Shown in pieces: positions 28,495 to 36,667 of a stretch of 64,000 nt of DNA. The DNA is from Maribacter arenosus (GTDB taxonomy: Bacteria > Bacteroidota > Bacteroidia > Flavobacteriales > Flavobacteriaceae): the NCBI RefSeq assembly GCF_014610845.1, contig NZ_JABTCG010000002.1, positions 496,001 to 560,000 of the forward strand. The letters are read 5' to 3'. The position numbers and the translations under genes are program-made. Under the pieces are notes generated by a model. The model was not told the DNA's origin. It saw nothing but the letters and a program-made list of their open reading frames with translations, and searched no databases. The stretch's first letter is position 1, and each line of letters begins with the position of its first letter.

Positions 28495-29760
28495 ATGAAG
28501 AAAACCAAGGAAACCCTGGTGATTGCCTTTGCCCTTTTTTCGCTTTTCTTCGGAGCGGGCAATTTGATCCTACCCCCTCAACTCGGGTTTAAGGCCGGTG
28601 ACTTTTGGTGGTTGGTGACCTTGGGGTTTGTCCTGTCGGCGGTTTTGGTACCCATTTTGGGGATTTTGGCCCATGCCCGGTTACAGGGCACCATCTTCGA
28701 TTTTGGGAAAAAGGTCTCCCCCACCTTTGCCTTGGGGTATGCTTTTATCATCTATGCCATCTCGATCGCCCTGCCCTCCCCACGCACCGCCTCAGTGACC
28801 CACGAAATTGCCATTCAACCCTTTTTTGGTACGCCCTATATCCTGACCAGTATGGTCTATTTTGGACTGGTCTTTGTCTTTGTCATGAACCGTTCAAGGA
28901 TCCTCGACATCCTGGGAAAGGTACTGACCCCCGCAATCATTGGTATTCTGTTGTTCATCTTGGGCATTGCCACCTTTTCGTATCCTTTTGATTTTGGGGA
29001 GACCGTTTTTATAAATCCTTTTACCGATGGAATTTTGGAAGGCTACCAAACCTTTGATGCCATTGGTGCCATTGTGGTGGGTGGGGTCATCATTATTTCC
29101 ATAGATCTTAAAAAGCAAAAAGCTTCCTATACCGAGAAAAAACGCCTGATCCGTAATGCAGGGGGCTTGGCCGGACTCGGACTCTTCCTTATCTATGCCG
29201 GACTCATTTTTACCGGGGCCTTGATGCACAACGAATTTGAAGCCGATATTTCACGAACGGCCTTATTGAACGGAATCAGTATCAAAACCTTGGGCAATAC
29301 GGCCCATCTGTTTTTAAGTGTGTTGGTAAGCCTAGCTTGTTTTACCACGGCCGTGGGTATCGTAACCGGGACGGCCGATTTTGTAAAATTCAGATTCGGC
29401 GATTCCCGAAAGGCCTATACCCTAACTGCCATCATTGGGTGTGTGCTTGGGGTGGCCATGGGGCAATTCGATGTACATTATATTATTGCCGTTGCTGTTC
29501 CGGCCCTGATGTTCATCTATCCCATCACTATCGTTTTGATCCTTTTGAATGTGCTGCCGGAAAAATTTGCCTCTAAAACGGTGTTTAGGGCAGTTATCGG
29601 TGCGACGGTCCTTTTTAGTATCCCCGATTTTTTAGGGAGTATTGAAATGAACGATGTATTGCCAACCTATGTACGGCAAATTGCACTTAGTGAATATAGA
29701 ATGGGATGGGTGTTGCCCGCCTTGGTGGTTTTTGGCCTATCGAACGTGCTTAAGAAATAA
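28495..29760 (+). CDS. brnQ: Branched-chain amino acid transporter (BrnQ/LIVCS family)
   Basis: 421 residues from the ATG at 28495 (MKKTKETLV); the open frame upstream (28435) has no membrane character. About 12 hydrophobic segments. The N-terminal F-F-G-A-G-N-L-I-L-P-P-Q-L-G signature and the S-P-R-T-A-S-V-T-H-E-I-A loop are diagnostic of Na+-coupled Leu/Ile/Val carriers in the inner membrane. Monocistronic. Confidence 0.95.
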   Translation: MKKTKETLVIAFALFSLFFGAGNLILPPQLGFKAGDFWWLVTLGFVLSAVLVPILGILAHARLQGTIFDFGKKVSPTFALGYAFIIYAISIALPSPRTASVTHEIAIQPFFGTPYILTSMVYFGLVFVFVMNRSRILDILGKVLTPAIIGILLFILGIATFSYPFDFGETVFINPFTDGILEGYQTFDAIGAIVVGGVIIISIDLKKQKASYTEKKRLIRNAGGLAGLGLFLIYAGLIFTGALMHNEFEADISRTALLNGISIKTLGNTAHLFLSVLVSLACFTTAVGIVTGTADFVKFRFGDSRKAYTLTAIIGCVLGVAMGQFDVHYIIAVAVPALMFIYPITIVLILLNVLPEKFASKTVFRAVIGATVLFSIPDFLGSIEMNDVLPTYVRQIALSEYRMGWVLPALVVFGLSNVLKK

Positions 29761-29876
29761 ATCCGGGACTTTTTTACCACAATGGCGTTGATGTGAAACG
29801 TGCCCTTGGATTCACAACGGACTGCATCAATAGACTACTTCGGGCATGCTCTTGCTTTTATCTGGAAGCAGACGTA

Positions 29877-30188
29877 TTATTCAAAGTGCAATGGCAATCC
29901 CCCATACCATTTTGCAAAAATATTATACAGTACGGCTTCAACGATTCCGAACAAAAATCCGGCAACAGCACCTATGAAGGGCATCCCGATCAGTGCCCCG
30001 AATGCAAGTACGGTTCCAAAACTCAATCCCGGCGTTTCTGTTGTCGTCAGCCAGCCCACAGTCACAAGCGCGTCGATGATCAATCCGCCAAACGCATATA
30101 TCACCCCACAAACCATGCCCATAAGGGCACCCAAAACGGTTTGGAATTTTGCAAAGGAGAACACGCCGATCTTTTTTATCTTTTTCAT
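29877..30188 (-). CDS. Small membrane protein (DUF3566-like fold), unknown
   Basis: 103 residues with two Gly-rich hydrophobic hairpins (about residues 16-46 and 57-95) and a basic N-terminus (MKKIKK). Similar short proteins are widespread as hypothetical proteins, and the arrangement resembles the transmembrane DUF3566 domain, but I do not assign it firmly. Confidence 0.65.
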   Translation of the reverse strand: MKKIKKIGVFSFAKFQTVLGALMGMVCGVIYAFGGLIIDALVTVGWLTTTETPGLSFGTVLAFGALIGMPFIGAVAGFLFGIVEAVLYNIFAKWYGGLPLHFE

Positions 30189-30323
30189 TAGTCCCAGTTT
30201 AAATTACCGCTTACCCCAAAAGATAGCTAAAAGTTCGATACGACCTCAACTCGTAATCGTTAATTACTCCTAAATTTTTGCCCTTTTCATAAAGAATTAA
30301 AAAAATAATCCATTTAAAAAAGG

Positions 30324-30340
30324 GGAGCACTTTTTGCTCC
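30324..30340 (-). terminator. Terminator downstream of the 30429-31301 gene
   Basis: GGAGCA (30324-30329) / TGCTCC (30335-30340), 5-nt loop. On the minus strand the stem is followed by CCTTTTTT, a good intrinsic terminator. Confidence 0.75.
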
Positions 30341-30428
30341 TTGCCTTCGCTATCGGTTGTGCTTTAAAATCCGAACCCATCAATGACAAACAAACCCTAA
30401 AAAAATACCTTGATGCTTTTATTAAAAA

Positions 30429-31301
30429 TCAATCGGAGCATTGTTTACAAGGAGCGCAATATTGAGCGGCTTCATCGTATAAACTCTTTCGATATGCTTC
30501 AATTTCGTCCAAAAAGATTTTGGTATTTTGCGCATAATTAATGCGGTTTCTTAAATCTCTTAAATACGTTGAACTCATGCAATTTGAAGCTTCTATATGT
30601 GCTATCCCGATATCTATAGCTTGAAGCATCCAAGTGTACCCATAACCTTCATAAGCGCCCATTGATAACCCATTGACTGCTTGACCCAAGCCTATAAAAG
30701 CCAAACAATCGACTTTTTTTGGATTCGGTCTTGGTATCGGGTCGCTATACCTGCTTTCACCATATTGAAATACGTAGTAAACCTTATGGTTGCCAATAAT
30801 TAGATAAAACGCGGTATAATTTACCTTTTTCTTGGTTCTGGCTTTTACGGTAAAAGAAGCGGTACTGTACCCATTGTACCAATCGTTACTATTGAAAGAA
30901 TTGGTGTTTGACGCCACTACCTCCATATTACCGTTATACGTATAATTGAATCCTGGTATACTTGTAATATTTCCTGAACTACCAGCTACGGCAATCGCGC
31001 TTCTGAAACCACATGAAGAGGTACAACCATCACATTTCGTGTAAACCACAAATTCCTCACCCTCTTCAAGCGTTGAAATATCTTTTGAAAAAGACCATTT
31101 TATATGAAAATCCCCCCCACAATCATCACTATATATTCTGTCTGAAACGATAGTCCCTCCATATTTATCGACTTGGACACGGGTAGTGGCGTTTATTCCA
31201 TTTGAACCCTCATAAAAAGCGTCAACTAAATTATAAGATTGGGCATTTGCTACGAATGCGATTGAACTTAGCAAAACGAAAAAGGAGAATTTTTTTTTCA
31301 T
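30429..31301 (-). CDS. Secreted protein, unknown function
   Basis: 290 residues from the ATG at 31301, which starts a signal peptide MKKKFSFF...VANAQ; the frame extends to 31343 without signal character. Many Cys (a C-x-G-C-T-S-S-C group near residue 88, and C-x-x-C-x-x-C at the C-terminus), so probably disulfide-rich and extracellular. The central part has alternating beta pattern. No family recognised. Confidence 0.7.
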   Translation of the reverse strand: MKKKFSFFVLLSSIAFVANAQSYNLVDAFYEGSNGINATTRVQVDKYGGTIVSDRIYSDDCGGDFHIKWSFSKDISTLEEGEEFVVYTKCDGCTSSCGFRSAIAVAGSSGNITSIPGFNYTYNGNMEVVASNTNSFNSNDWYNGYSTASFTVKARTKKKVNYTAFYLIIGNHKVYYVFQYGESRYSDPIPRPNPKKVDCLAFIGLGQAVNGLSMGAYEGYGYTWMLQAIDIGIAHIEASNCMSSTYLRDLRNRINYAQNTKIFLDEIEAYRKSLYDEAAQYCAPCKQCSD

Positions 31302-31769
31302 GGGATAGTATTTTAAGTTAATATCTGTATGATAATTTGTCATAAAAATCAGTAGAGGACTGCGGTTGATATTAAGGTCACCGGAACGTGATAGAAAAAT
31401 TAGAATAATATAAAATAATGTTAAATGATTTTGGTCAGCTGAATGAAATAATCGACCCGACCGTTATGCGGCATTTCAAATATGCTGCATTTCGAAGCTT
31501 TTGTGATTTACTATCGAGTTTGATTTTGCAAGAATGTGGGTTCGAGTGCTCGATTTACCGTTTTTTTCATCGGAAATCGAGCGTATCGAGAACCATGTTA
31601 CCTCTAAATCCGTTCTCGATACGTTTTTTCCTCATTGCATTCCGAAAAAACACTCGAACTGACCCCTGAAGTCAAAACGATACCATCAAAATGCACAAGG
31701 GGTATTTATAGTCATTGTCTTCACTGCAAAGCCTGCCGGCCGCCAGTGGGTTCGTGCGAGCTCCTTACC
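31302..31769. other. 468-nt intergenic region with nested inverted repeats
   Basis: No ORF. Inner inverted repeat CGTATCGAGAAC (31582-31593) / GTTCTCGATACG (31612-31623), perfect 12 bp; outer repeat TTCGAGTG (31541-31548) / CACTCGAA (31651-31658). A GC-rich partial palindrome (GCCTGCCGGCCGCC) follows at 31731-31744. It looks like a REP-type element. Confidence 0.7.
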
Positions 31770-32486
31770 TTATTGCCTTTGGCCTTCTTCAGGTAATATC
31801 CGAATCTTAATATTCCTAAAGGCGACCTTGCCCCCATATTCCTGGAGACTTATATGACCCGTTTTGGCCGTCCCGAAATCGGGCCATTTGGAAAATCCGG
31901 AGGCTGCGATCATAGCTTCCCATTCGGGTCCATGTACCGGAAAACGCAACACTTCAACGTCGTTGAAAACTAGGAACCCTATATTCTCCGAATGATCGAT
32001 ATGAAGTAGGTAGTGGTTCCATTCCCCAGCGGGTTTACTAACGATGGCCGAAGGTGGCAATAATCCATATAATGATCCCGCACGATTTATATCGCCACGT
32101 TCCTCTACATAGTCTTTCCAATTATCATCGAGTATTTGGATTTCAGGGCCCGTTTCATACGGATGCGTATATCGTTCTTCTTCCAACACCCCCCAAAAGA
32201 GTCCGGAATTTCCATGGGGACCAATGTTCCACTCCAAAGAGAGTTCAAAATTCGTGTAGGTATCATCGGTGACCAGATTGGAGCTTGCCCCCCCTTCACG
32301 ACGTTGAAAGTCATAGACCAATTCGCCATTTTCAACATACCACCCATCGATGATGGCCTCTGCCCCATAAGCGTGCCAACCGTCGAGGTTTTCGCCATTG
32401 AACAGGGCCGTCCATCCGTCTTCAGACGTATTGCATCCGAAGAACAAAAACGAAAAAGACAAGAGGAGAAATGGATATACTTTCAT
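31770..32486 (-). CDS. DUF1080 (3-keto-disaccharide hydrolase-like) lipoprotein
   Basis: 238 residues with lipobox F-L-F-F-G-C (Cys18). A single DUF1080 beta-sandwich (jelly roll) domain: F-N-G-E-N-L-D-G-W, F-E-L-S-L-E-W, N-S-G-L-F-W-G, G-P-E-I-Q-I-L-D, W-N-H-Y-L and G-H-I-S-L-Q-E-Y-G-G. Periplasmic or outer-membrane-anchored, with a likely role in sugar derivative degradation (family knowledge). Its promoter region is occupied by a heptad array. Confidence 0.9.
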   Translation of the reverse strand: MKVYPFLLLSFSFLFFGCNTSEDGWTALFNGENLDGWHAYGAEAIIDGWYVENGELVYDFQRREGGASSNLVTDDTYTNFELSLEWNIGPHGNSGLFWGVLEEERYTHPYETGPEIQILDDNWKDYVEERGDINRAGSLYGLLPPSAIVSKPAGEWNHYLLHIDHSENIGFLVFNDVEVLRFPVHGPEWEAMIAASGFSKWPDFGTAKTGHISLQEYGGKVAFRNIKIRILPEEGQRQ

Positions 32487-32512
32487 AACTGGAGTTTAAG
32501 GTTTAAAGTTAC

Positions 32513-32790
32513 GGGTTTCTTGTTCAAAAGTCGAAAGTCGAAAGTCAAATGTCGAAAGTACGAAGTTTGGAGTTTGGAGTTTGAAGTTTGGAGTTTAGAG
32601 TTTGGAGTTTGGAGTTTGAAGTTTGAAGTTTGAAGTTTGAAGTTTGAAGTTTGAAGTTTGAAGTTTGAAGTATTTAGTACAAAGTATAGAATATTAAGTA
32701 CCAAGTATGGTGTATGATATCTGACATCTGATCTCTGAACTCTGAACTCTGAACTCTGAAAACGGTTTCTGGTTACTAAAATCAAGTACA
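32513..32790 (+). repeat. Heptad array (GTCGAAA, GTTTGGA, GTTTGAA, TCTGANN classes)
   Basis: Consecutive 7-mers fill the gap between the amidohydrolase end and the DUF1080 start. In order: GTCGAAA-like; about five GTTTGGA; about ten GTTTGAA; RAGTATN/ACN; then TCTGACA, TCTGATC, three TCTGAAC, TCTGAAA (about 32720-32761); then TTTCTGG. The 7-nt phase is kept across the class changes. It also encodes a spurious minus ORF with a TSNFKLQ repeat. Confidence 0.9.
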
Positions 32791-32823
32791 AATCATAAAG
32801 CGTATAGCCATCAGCGATCAACA

Positions 32824-32933
32824 GCCTGCCCAAAGGTCAGTAGGTTGTTGTCGGGGTCGAGGAGTGAAAATTCTTGTTGGCCCCAGGGTTTTGTTTCCAA
32901 AGGGGCGTTGGGGTGTATCGGGACCTAACGTTC
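32824..32933 (-). repeat. Direct repeat, copy 1: displaced 3' end of the VOC gene
   Basis: 110 bp about 95% identical (six differences) to 34455-34564, the true 3' end of the VOC gene. It overlaps the last codons of the amidohydrolase in another reading frame. Together the two copies bracket the amidohydrolase gene. Confidence 0.9.
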
Positions 32934-34411
32934 AGGGCCACATGCCTCAGTATCGAATCAAGCGCTGCCTTATCCAGGTAACGCCCATTCACTACCACGG
33001 CATTGATTTTTCTGGTATTCCGTATATCGAGCAACGGATTCGCATCGAGGACGACGATATCGGCCAGTTTCCCTTTCGAAATAGTGCCGAGGGAATCGGT
33101 TGCCTCTAAAAAGATGGCCGGATTAAGGGTGGCCGTTTTTAGGACTTCCGGGGCTCCTAATCCCGCTTCCACCATAAGATCCAACTCCTCGTGCAAACTA
33201 GAGCCCCAAAAGATACCCGATTCCCCAGCATCCGATCCCGCCAAAAGGGGAACCCCTTTTTGATGCATGGCCCGTACGATCTCAAAGCGTCGTTTTCGCA
33301 TCGTCTTTTGCTTGGTTTCATCCCATAAGCCAAAAACATCATCAAATTCATCGTTCCATTTTTGCCATAATTCCTGTTCCGATTTCGGAATATAGGCTAG
33401 GCGCTTATCGGTTTTCCAGTCAAAATAGTAGGGGTATCTGCTTTCTGAAACCAATAGCGTAGGGGTAAACCACGTATTATATTTTACAAACTCCTCAAAC
33501 AAACGGTCGCATTTACCGGCATCATAGGTGGCCTCCATTTCCAGAATGAGCTTCCCTAGATCATAGGTTTCCTTTTCAACGGCGGCCGCCCACTTTTTGC
33601 GCAATTCGTCTTCCAAGGTCGTGCATTCATCCATGATATTCCCCTCACAACAATGCTCTATGCTTTTTTGGCCGGCCTTTGCCGCTTCTGACGCCTTGAT
33701 GGTATAGGTGACATGACCGGCAAAAACTATGTGTTGTTTCTTGGCTTCCTCAGCCACCGCAAAATATACATCACGTGGCAACTCCTCATACACTTTGATA
33801 AAGTCGACCCCGCGTTCCTTTAAAAAACGCACAAGGGCCCGCCCATGTTCCGGTGTGCCAGGACTCAGGACCGTTGAGGAATCGTTTCGGGGACCGTTGA
33901 CCATCTGGCTCCCTAAAATAGTACGCGGGCCCAATAAACGCCCTTCGGTAATCTCCGTCCGCCATTGTTTGGCCGTGTTTATAGATACATCGTTATATTT
34001 TGCACATGGGTATTCCTCATCATAACAATCGGCCTTCATATTCCGAATACCGGTAACCCCATTGGCGATCAATAGAGGAAAGAGGATCGTTCGGGTAATG
34101 GTATCCAAGGAGGAATGCACGTGCATGTCCCAAAGGCCGGGAATTACGAATTTACCGCGCCCATCAATGGTAGGGATTTCTTTAGGGATATCCATCATCG
34201 CCATATTACCTACTTCCAGTATGTGGTTATCCTGAATTACCAAGGTCATTGCGGTATCGGCATGTCCTTGTGCCACATCAATGACGTTCGTATTGGTGAT
34301 GGCATAGCAATTATCGCACTGTATTAAATCTACTTGTTTACAACCTGCGAAAAGAAGGACCGACATGAGCAACGGTAACCATTTTGAAGATTCTTTTGGT
34401 CTATATCCCAT
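32837..34411 (-). CDS. Amidohydrolase-family lipoprotein with an acquired C-terminal tail
   Basis: 524 residues. The lipobox L-L-F-A-G-C (about Cys24) places it on the membrane, periplasmic side. Metal-site motifs of the amidohydrolase superfamily: D-M-H-V-H near residue 95, the Lys in D-F-I-K-V-Y, His in F-A-G-H-V-T and S-I-E-H, Asp in L-L-A-G-S-D-A-G. The C-terminal A-D-I-V-V-L-D-A-N-P and V-V-N-G-R-Y-L are conserved. The last ~27 residues (from about YTPTPLWKQ) are encoded by a duplicated piece of the VOC gene read in another frame, so they are not native to the family. Confidence 0.9.
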   Translation of the reverse strand: MGYRPKESSKWLPLLMSVLLFAGCKQVDLIQCDNCYAITNTNVIDVAQGHADTAMTLVIQDNHILEVGNMAMMDIPKEIPTIDGRGKFVIPGLWDMHVHSSLDTITRTILFPLLIANGVTGIRNMKADCYDEEYPCAKYNDVSINTAKQWRTEITEGRLLGPRTILGSQMVNGPRNDSSTVLSPGTPEHGRALVRFLKERGVDFIKVYEELPRDVYFAVAEEAKKQHIVFAGHVTYTIKASEAAKAGQKSIEHCCEGNIMDECTTLEDELRKKWAAAVEKETYDLGKLILEMEATYDAGKCDRLFEEFVKYNTWFTPTLLVSESRYPYYFDWKTDKRLAYIPKSEQELWQKWNDEFDDVFGLWDETKQKTMRKRRFEIVRAMHQKGVPLLAGSDAGESGIFWGSSLHEELDLMVEAGLGAPEVLKTATLNPAIFLEATDSLGTISKGKLADIVVLDANPLLDIRNTRKINAVVVNGRYLDKAALDSILRHVALNVRSRYTPTPLWKQNPGANKNFHSSTPTTTY

Positions 34412-34447
34412 GGTTTATAAATTTACCCCCTTGAAGATAGGTAAAAT

Positions 34448-34798
34448 TCAGATCGCCTGCCCAAAGGTCAGTAGGTTGTTGTCGGGGTCGAGGAGTGAAA
34501 ATTCCCGTTGGCCCCAGGGTTTTGTTTCCAAGGGGGCGTTAGGGTGGATCGGGACCTTACGTTCCAAGAGCTCTTGGTAGAGTTCGGCGATGTTGTTGGT
34601 GCGTATATACACCTGGCCGTAGTTCTTTTTAGGGTCCAACCTTTTAAACTCGAAAAAATGGATTTCGATGCCCTCTTTTTTGACCATAAGATAATCCCCA
34701 TAGTCCCCCAGTACCATAAAACCCAATTGATTCACATAATAATCCTTCGTGGCCCCTTTGTTGCGCATGGGTAATTTGGGGTGTATGGCTGTCAGCAT
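34448..34798 (-). CDS. VOC/glyoxalase (bleomycin-resistance-like) protein
   Basis: 116 residues from the ATG at 34798 (MLTAIHPKLPM); the ORF is open to 34867, but the extension is Lys/Thr-rich and unlike the family. One vicinal-oxygen-chelate domain with the pattern Y-V-N-Q-L-G-F, I-E-I-H-F-F-E-F and the C-terminal F-S-L-L-D-P-D-N-N-L-L-T-F-G. It could bind and sequester a bleomycin-type compound or be a glyoxalase relative; substrate unknown. Its 3' end is duplicated at 32824. Confidence 0.88.
   Translation of the reverse strand: MLTAIHPKLPMRNKGATKDYYVNQLGFMVLGDYGDYLMVKKEGIEIHFFEFKRLDPKKNYGQVYIRTNNIAELYQELLERKVPIHPNAPLETKPWGQREFSLLDPDNNLLTFGQAI
34455..34564 (-). repeat. Direct repeat, copy 2: native 3' end of the VOC gene
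   Basis: Partner of 32824-32933, in the same orientation, spaced 1631 bp apart. The segment between holds exactly the amidohydrolase gene and the short gap before it. Confidence 0.9.
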
Positions 34799-34969
34799 GG
34801 TGGTGTGTTTTGTTTTGATTTTATTTTTATCGGATGTCGTGAGGACCGTCTTTTTACGGACTCCCAACCCTTGAATTTAGTTTATTTTCAATTATTATCG
34901 AATTCCTGGATTATGACTCAGAACGACGATGTGACTTGGTTTTTTGTGGGCGGACCGTTTTCTATTTTT

Positions 34970-35464
34970 TTATTCCAGAACTCTTTTGGTAACGGAAACC
35001 CACTTCGGGGCATCGTCGATTTCCTGCCGAAGCAATAGATTAAGTTGGGCCGCATGATGTTGTACATGTCGCATATTGTACAGCAAAATCTCAAGAACAG
35101 AATAGTCCTTATGGGCGTTTACCCAACGTGATCTGGCAATTTCATCGGTCATACCTAAGATGAGATCACGACATTTTTCCCGACAATGCCCGAGGTAGGC
35201 AAGAAGTTCTTCCTTGGTATAGGCTCTATCCGGCATCTTACCGGAGGCATCGAATTCAGATAAGGTGTATGGCGATGGTGGCGCAAACGTATCCGGTTGA
35301 AGCGTAAGGTAATAGTCCAACCAGAATAGACCATGGTAAGCGTTGTACCAAAAATATTTCTCGGTATCCCAAAATTCAGGGGGGCAAAGTTTTATGGCAT
35401 TTTCGAGCATATCGATACTTGCCCCGAATTGTCGCCAAAGCGTTTCTTGTATAGATCGATCCAT
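34970..35464 (-). CDS. DinB-family protein
   Basis: 164 residues from the ATG at 35464. DinB-like four-helix fold, usually with three His binding a metal; candidates are in W-Y-N-A-Y-H-G near residue 43 and the M-R-H-V-Q-H-H-A block near residue 135. Likely a thiol-dependent metalloenzyme; substrate unknown. The start is supported by the shift from noncoding to family-like sequence at this Met. Confidence 0.85.
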   Translation of the reverse strand: MDRSIQETLWRQFGASIDMLENAIKLCPPEFWDTEKYFWYNAYHGLFWLDYYLTLQPDTFAPPSPYTLSEFDASGKMPDRAYTKEELLAYLGHCREKCRDLILGMTDEIARSRWVNAHKDYSVLEILLYNMRHVQHHAAQLNLLLRQEIDDAPKWVSVTKRVLE

Positions 35465-35592
35465 GGTCGTATTCTTCTTTTTTCGGTTTCTAAGTATGGC
35501 TATTAACCCTTGAATATAGCCATTATTCACTTACAAGCAAACCTTTGGATTTTATCTTGGGATATTGGGTTTGGACTGGGGTTGACGGACTT

Positions 35593-35985
35593 TCAGAAAT
35601 ACTGTTTCAAGGCAACTCTGCTTTTCTCGAATGCCTCTTTATCAAAAAATCTAAATAGGCATAGTGTCAAAGTACCACTAAACAATAAGGCAATGACATC
35701 CTTGATATCAAAAACCCCGAAAAGTGGGATAAAATAACTGACAATTTCTACAAAGACGTACGTGCCGGTAATTATTAAAATATCTAAAAATTTGTTTTTG
35801 GAAAATTTAAATGCCCCTGTCCAGGACAGTAAGGCCATTAAGGTTACCGCAAATAGGTTATACCCCACATCGGCCAATCCAAAATCAGTGATATGGTTTT
35901 TATAACTATAGGCCCTATAATCGTTATGGAGCAAATAACTGACAACGATGAATGGAACAAGAAATAGGACGGCTTTCTTTTTCAT
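35593..35985 (-). CDS. Integral membrane protein, unknown
   Basis: 130 residues from the ATG at 35985 (MKKKAVLF). Four predicted helices (about residues 4-20, 40-58, 70-85 and 92-112). No motif recognised. It stands alone between DinB and the leader-peptide genes. Confidence 0.65.
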   Translation of the reverse strand: MKKKAVLFLVPFIVVSYLLHNDYRAYSYKNHITDFGLADVGYNLFAVTLMALLSWTGAFKFSKNKFLDILIITGTYVFVEIVSYFIPLFGVFDIKDVIALLFSGTLTLCLFRFFDKEAFEKSRVALKQYF

Positions 35986-36002
35986 TTTGTAATACAAAAA
36001 TT

Positions 36003-36029
36003 AAGGGATGCCTAAGAAAAGCATCCCTT
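36003..36029 (-). terminator. Terminator after the double-glycine peptide genes
   Basis: AAGGGATGC (36003-36011) / GCATCCCTT (36021-36029). On the minus strand it is followed by AATTTTTG. It lies just after the stop of the 36040 gene. Confidence 0.75.
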
Positions 36030-36039
36030 TAGTACCTTA

Positions 36040-36228
36040 TTACATAAACCCGGAGATAGAGGGATCATTGGCACTGTTAATAAATGTCCATCTAGCACCA
36101 TCCTGTAGTGCAGCTCCCAACCACCCTATTGCACGTGCAATGGATTCGGTAAGCTCATTTCCTCCGTTTAACTCATTCAACTCAAGGAAGCTTAATTCTT
36201 CTAAGTTATTGTATTTTAAATCTTTCAT
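36040..36228 (-). CDS. Double-glycine leader peptide (bacteriocin-like precursor) 1
   Basis: 62 residues. Leader: MKDLKYNNLEELSFLELNELNGG, with the E-L-x-x-L/I-x-G-G pattern of peptides processed by C39-peptidase ABC transporters. The predicted mature peptide is about 39 residues, amphipathic, with Gly and Ala (ARAIGWLGAALQ) and no Cys. A bacteriocin or signalling peptide is likely; no transporter, immunity or modification gene is nearby. It lies 30 nt after a second such gene. Confidence 0.7.
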   Translation of the reverse strand: MKDLKYNNLEELSFLELNELNGGNELTESIARAIGWLGAALQDGARWTFINSANDPSISGFM

Positions 36229-36258
36229 AATTCTGGTTTTTTAGTATTGTGTTATTTA

Positions 36259-36447
36259 TTAAGGTATTTTACTTTCATAGCTGTTATACCCTTCTGCAAC
36301 AGCATTGTTATGGGCCGTGGGATTAGCTGCCCACTCATAAGCTACATAAGCTATGGCACTGACAACGTAATTCCAAAAACCCCCTTCGATTTCTGCAATT
36401 TCTTGAGCACTTAATTCACGTACTTCAAATTTTTCCAAATTTTTCAT
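36259..36447 (-). CDS. Double-glycine leader peptide (bacteriocin-like precursor) 2
   Basis: 62 residues. Leader MKNLEKFEVRELSAQEIAEIEGG, a textbook Bacteroidota bacteriocin-type signal. The mature part (about 39 residues, FWNYVVSAIAYVAYEW...) has a hydrophobic aromatic/Ala-rich segment that could insert into membranes. Equal length and tandem arrangement with the other peptide suggest a two-peptide system. No Cys. Confidence 0.75.
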   Translation of the reverse strand: MKNLEKFEVRELSAQEIAEIEGGFWNYVVSAIAYVAYEWAANPTAHNNAVAEGYNSYESKIP

Positions 36448-36667
36448 TTTTTACTCTTTTAGTTACACTTTGTTTTTATCGAAAACTTAAAAATTGCGCA
36501 ATTTTCTTGTTTGATACCGCCAAAGTAGAAGGACACAGTCTCATTTTTTGAGACGCTAAAAAATTTTATTTTGAATTACCGTGCTTCTTGAAGTAAAAAA
36601 ACAGCCCCTCCTATTGCAGTATTGGGCTTTTTATGGTAATTTTTAAAAGATATTCTAAAAACACCCT

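Noticed and set aside
31418-31669. 83-aa plus ORF at 31.4 kb
   Set aside because: It runs through the inverted repeats and has no protein-like features.
32483-32833. ORFs with heptapeptide repeats (TSNFKLQ, NQKPETR, STFDFRL types) at 32.5, 56.7, 57.0, 60.4, 62.8 and 63.2 kb
   Set aside because: A 7-nt repeat gives a 7-residue repeat in any frame without stops; there is no independent coding evidence.
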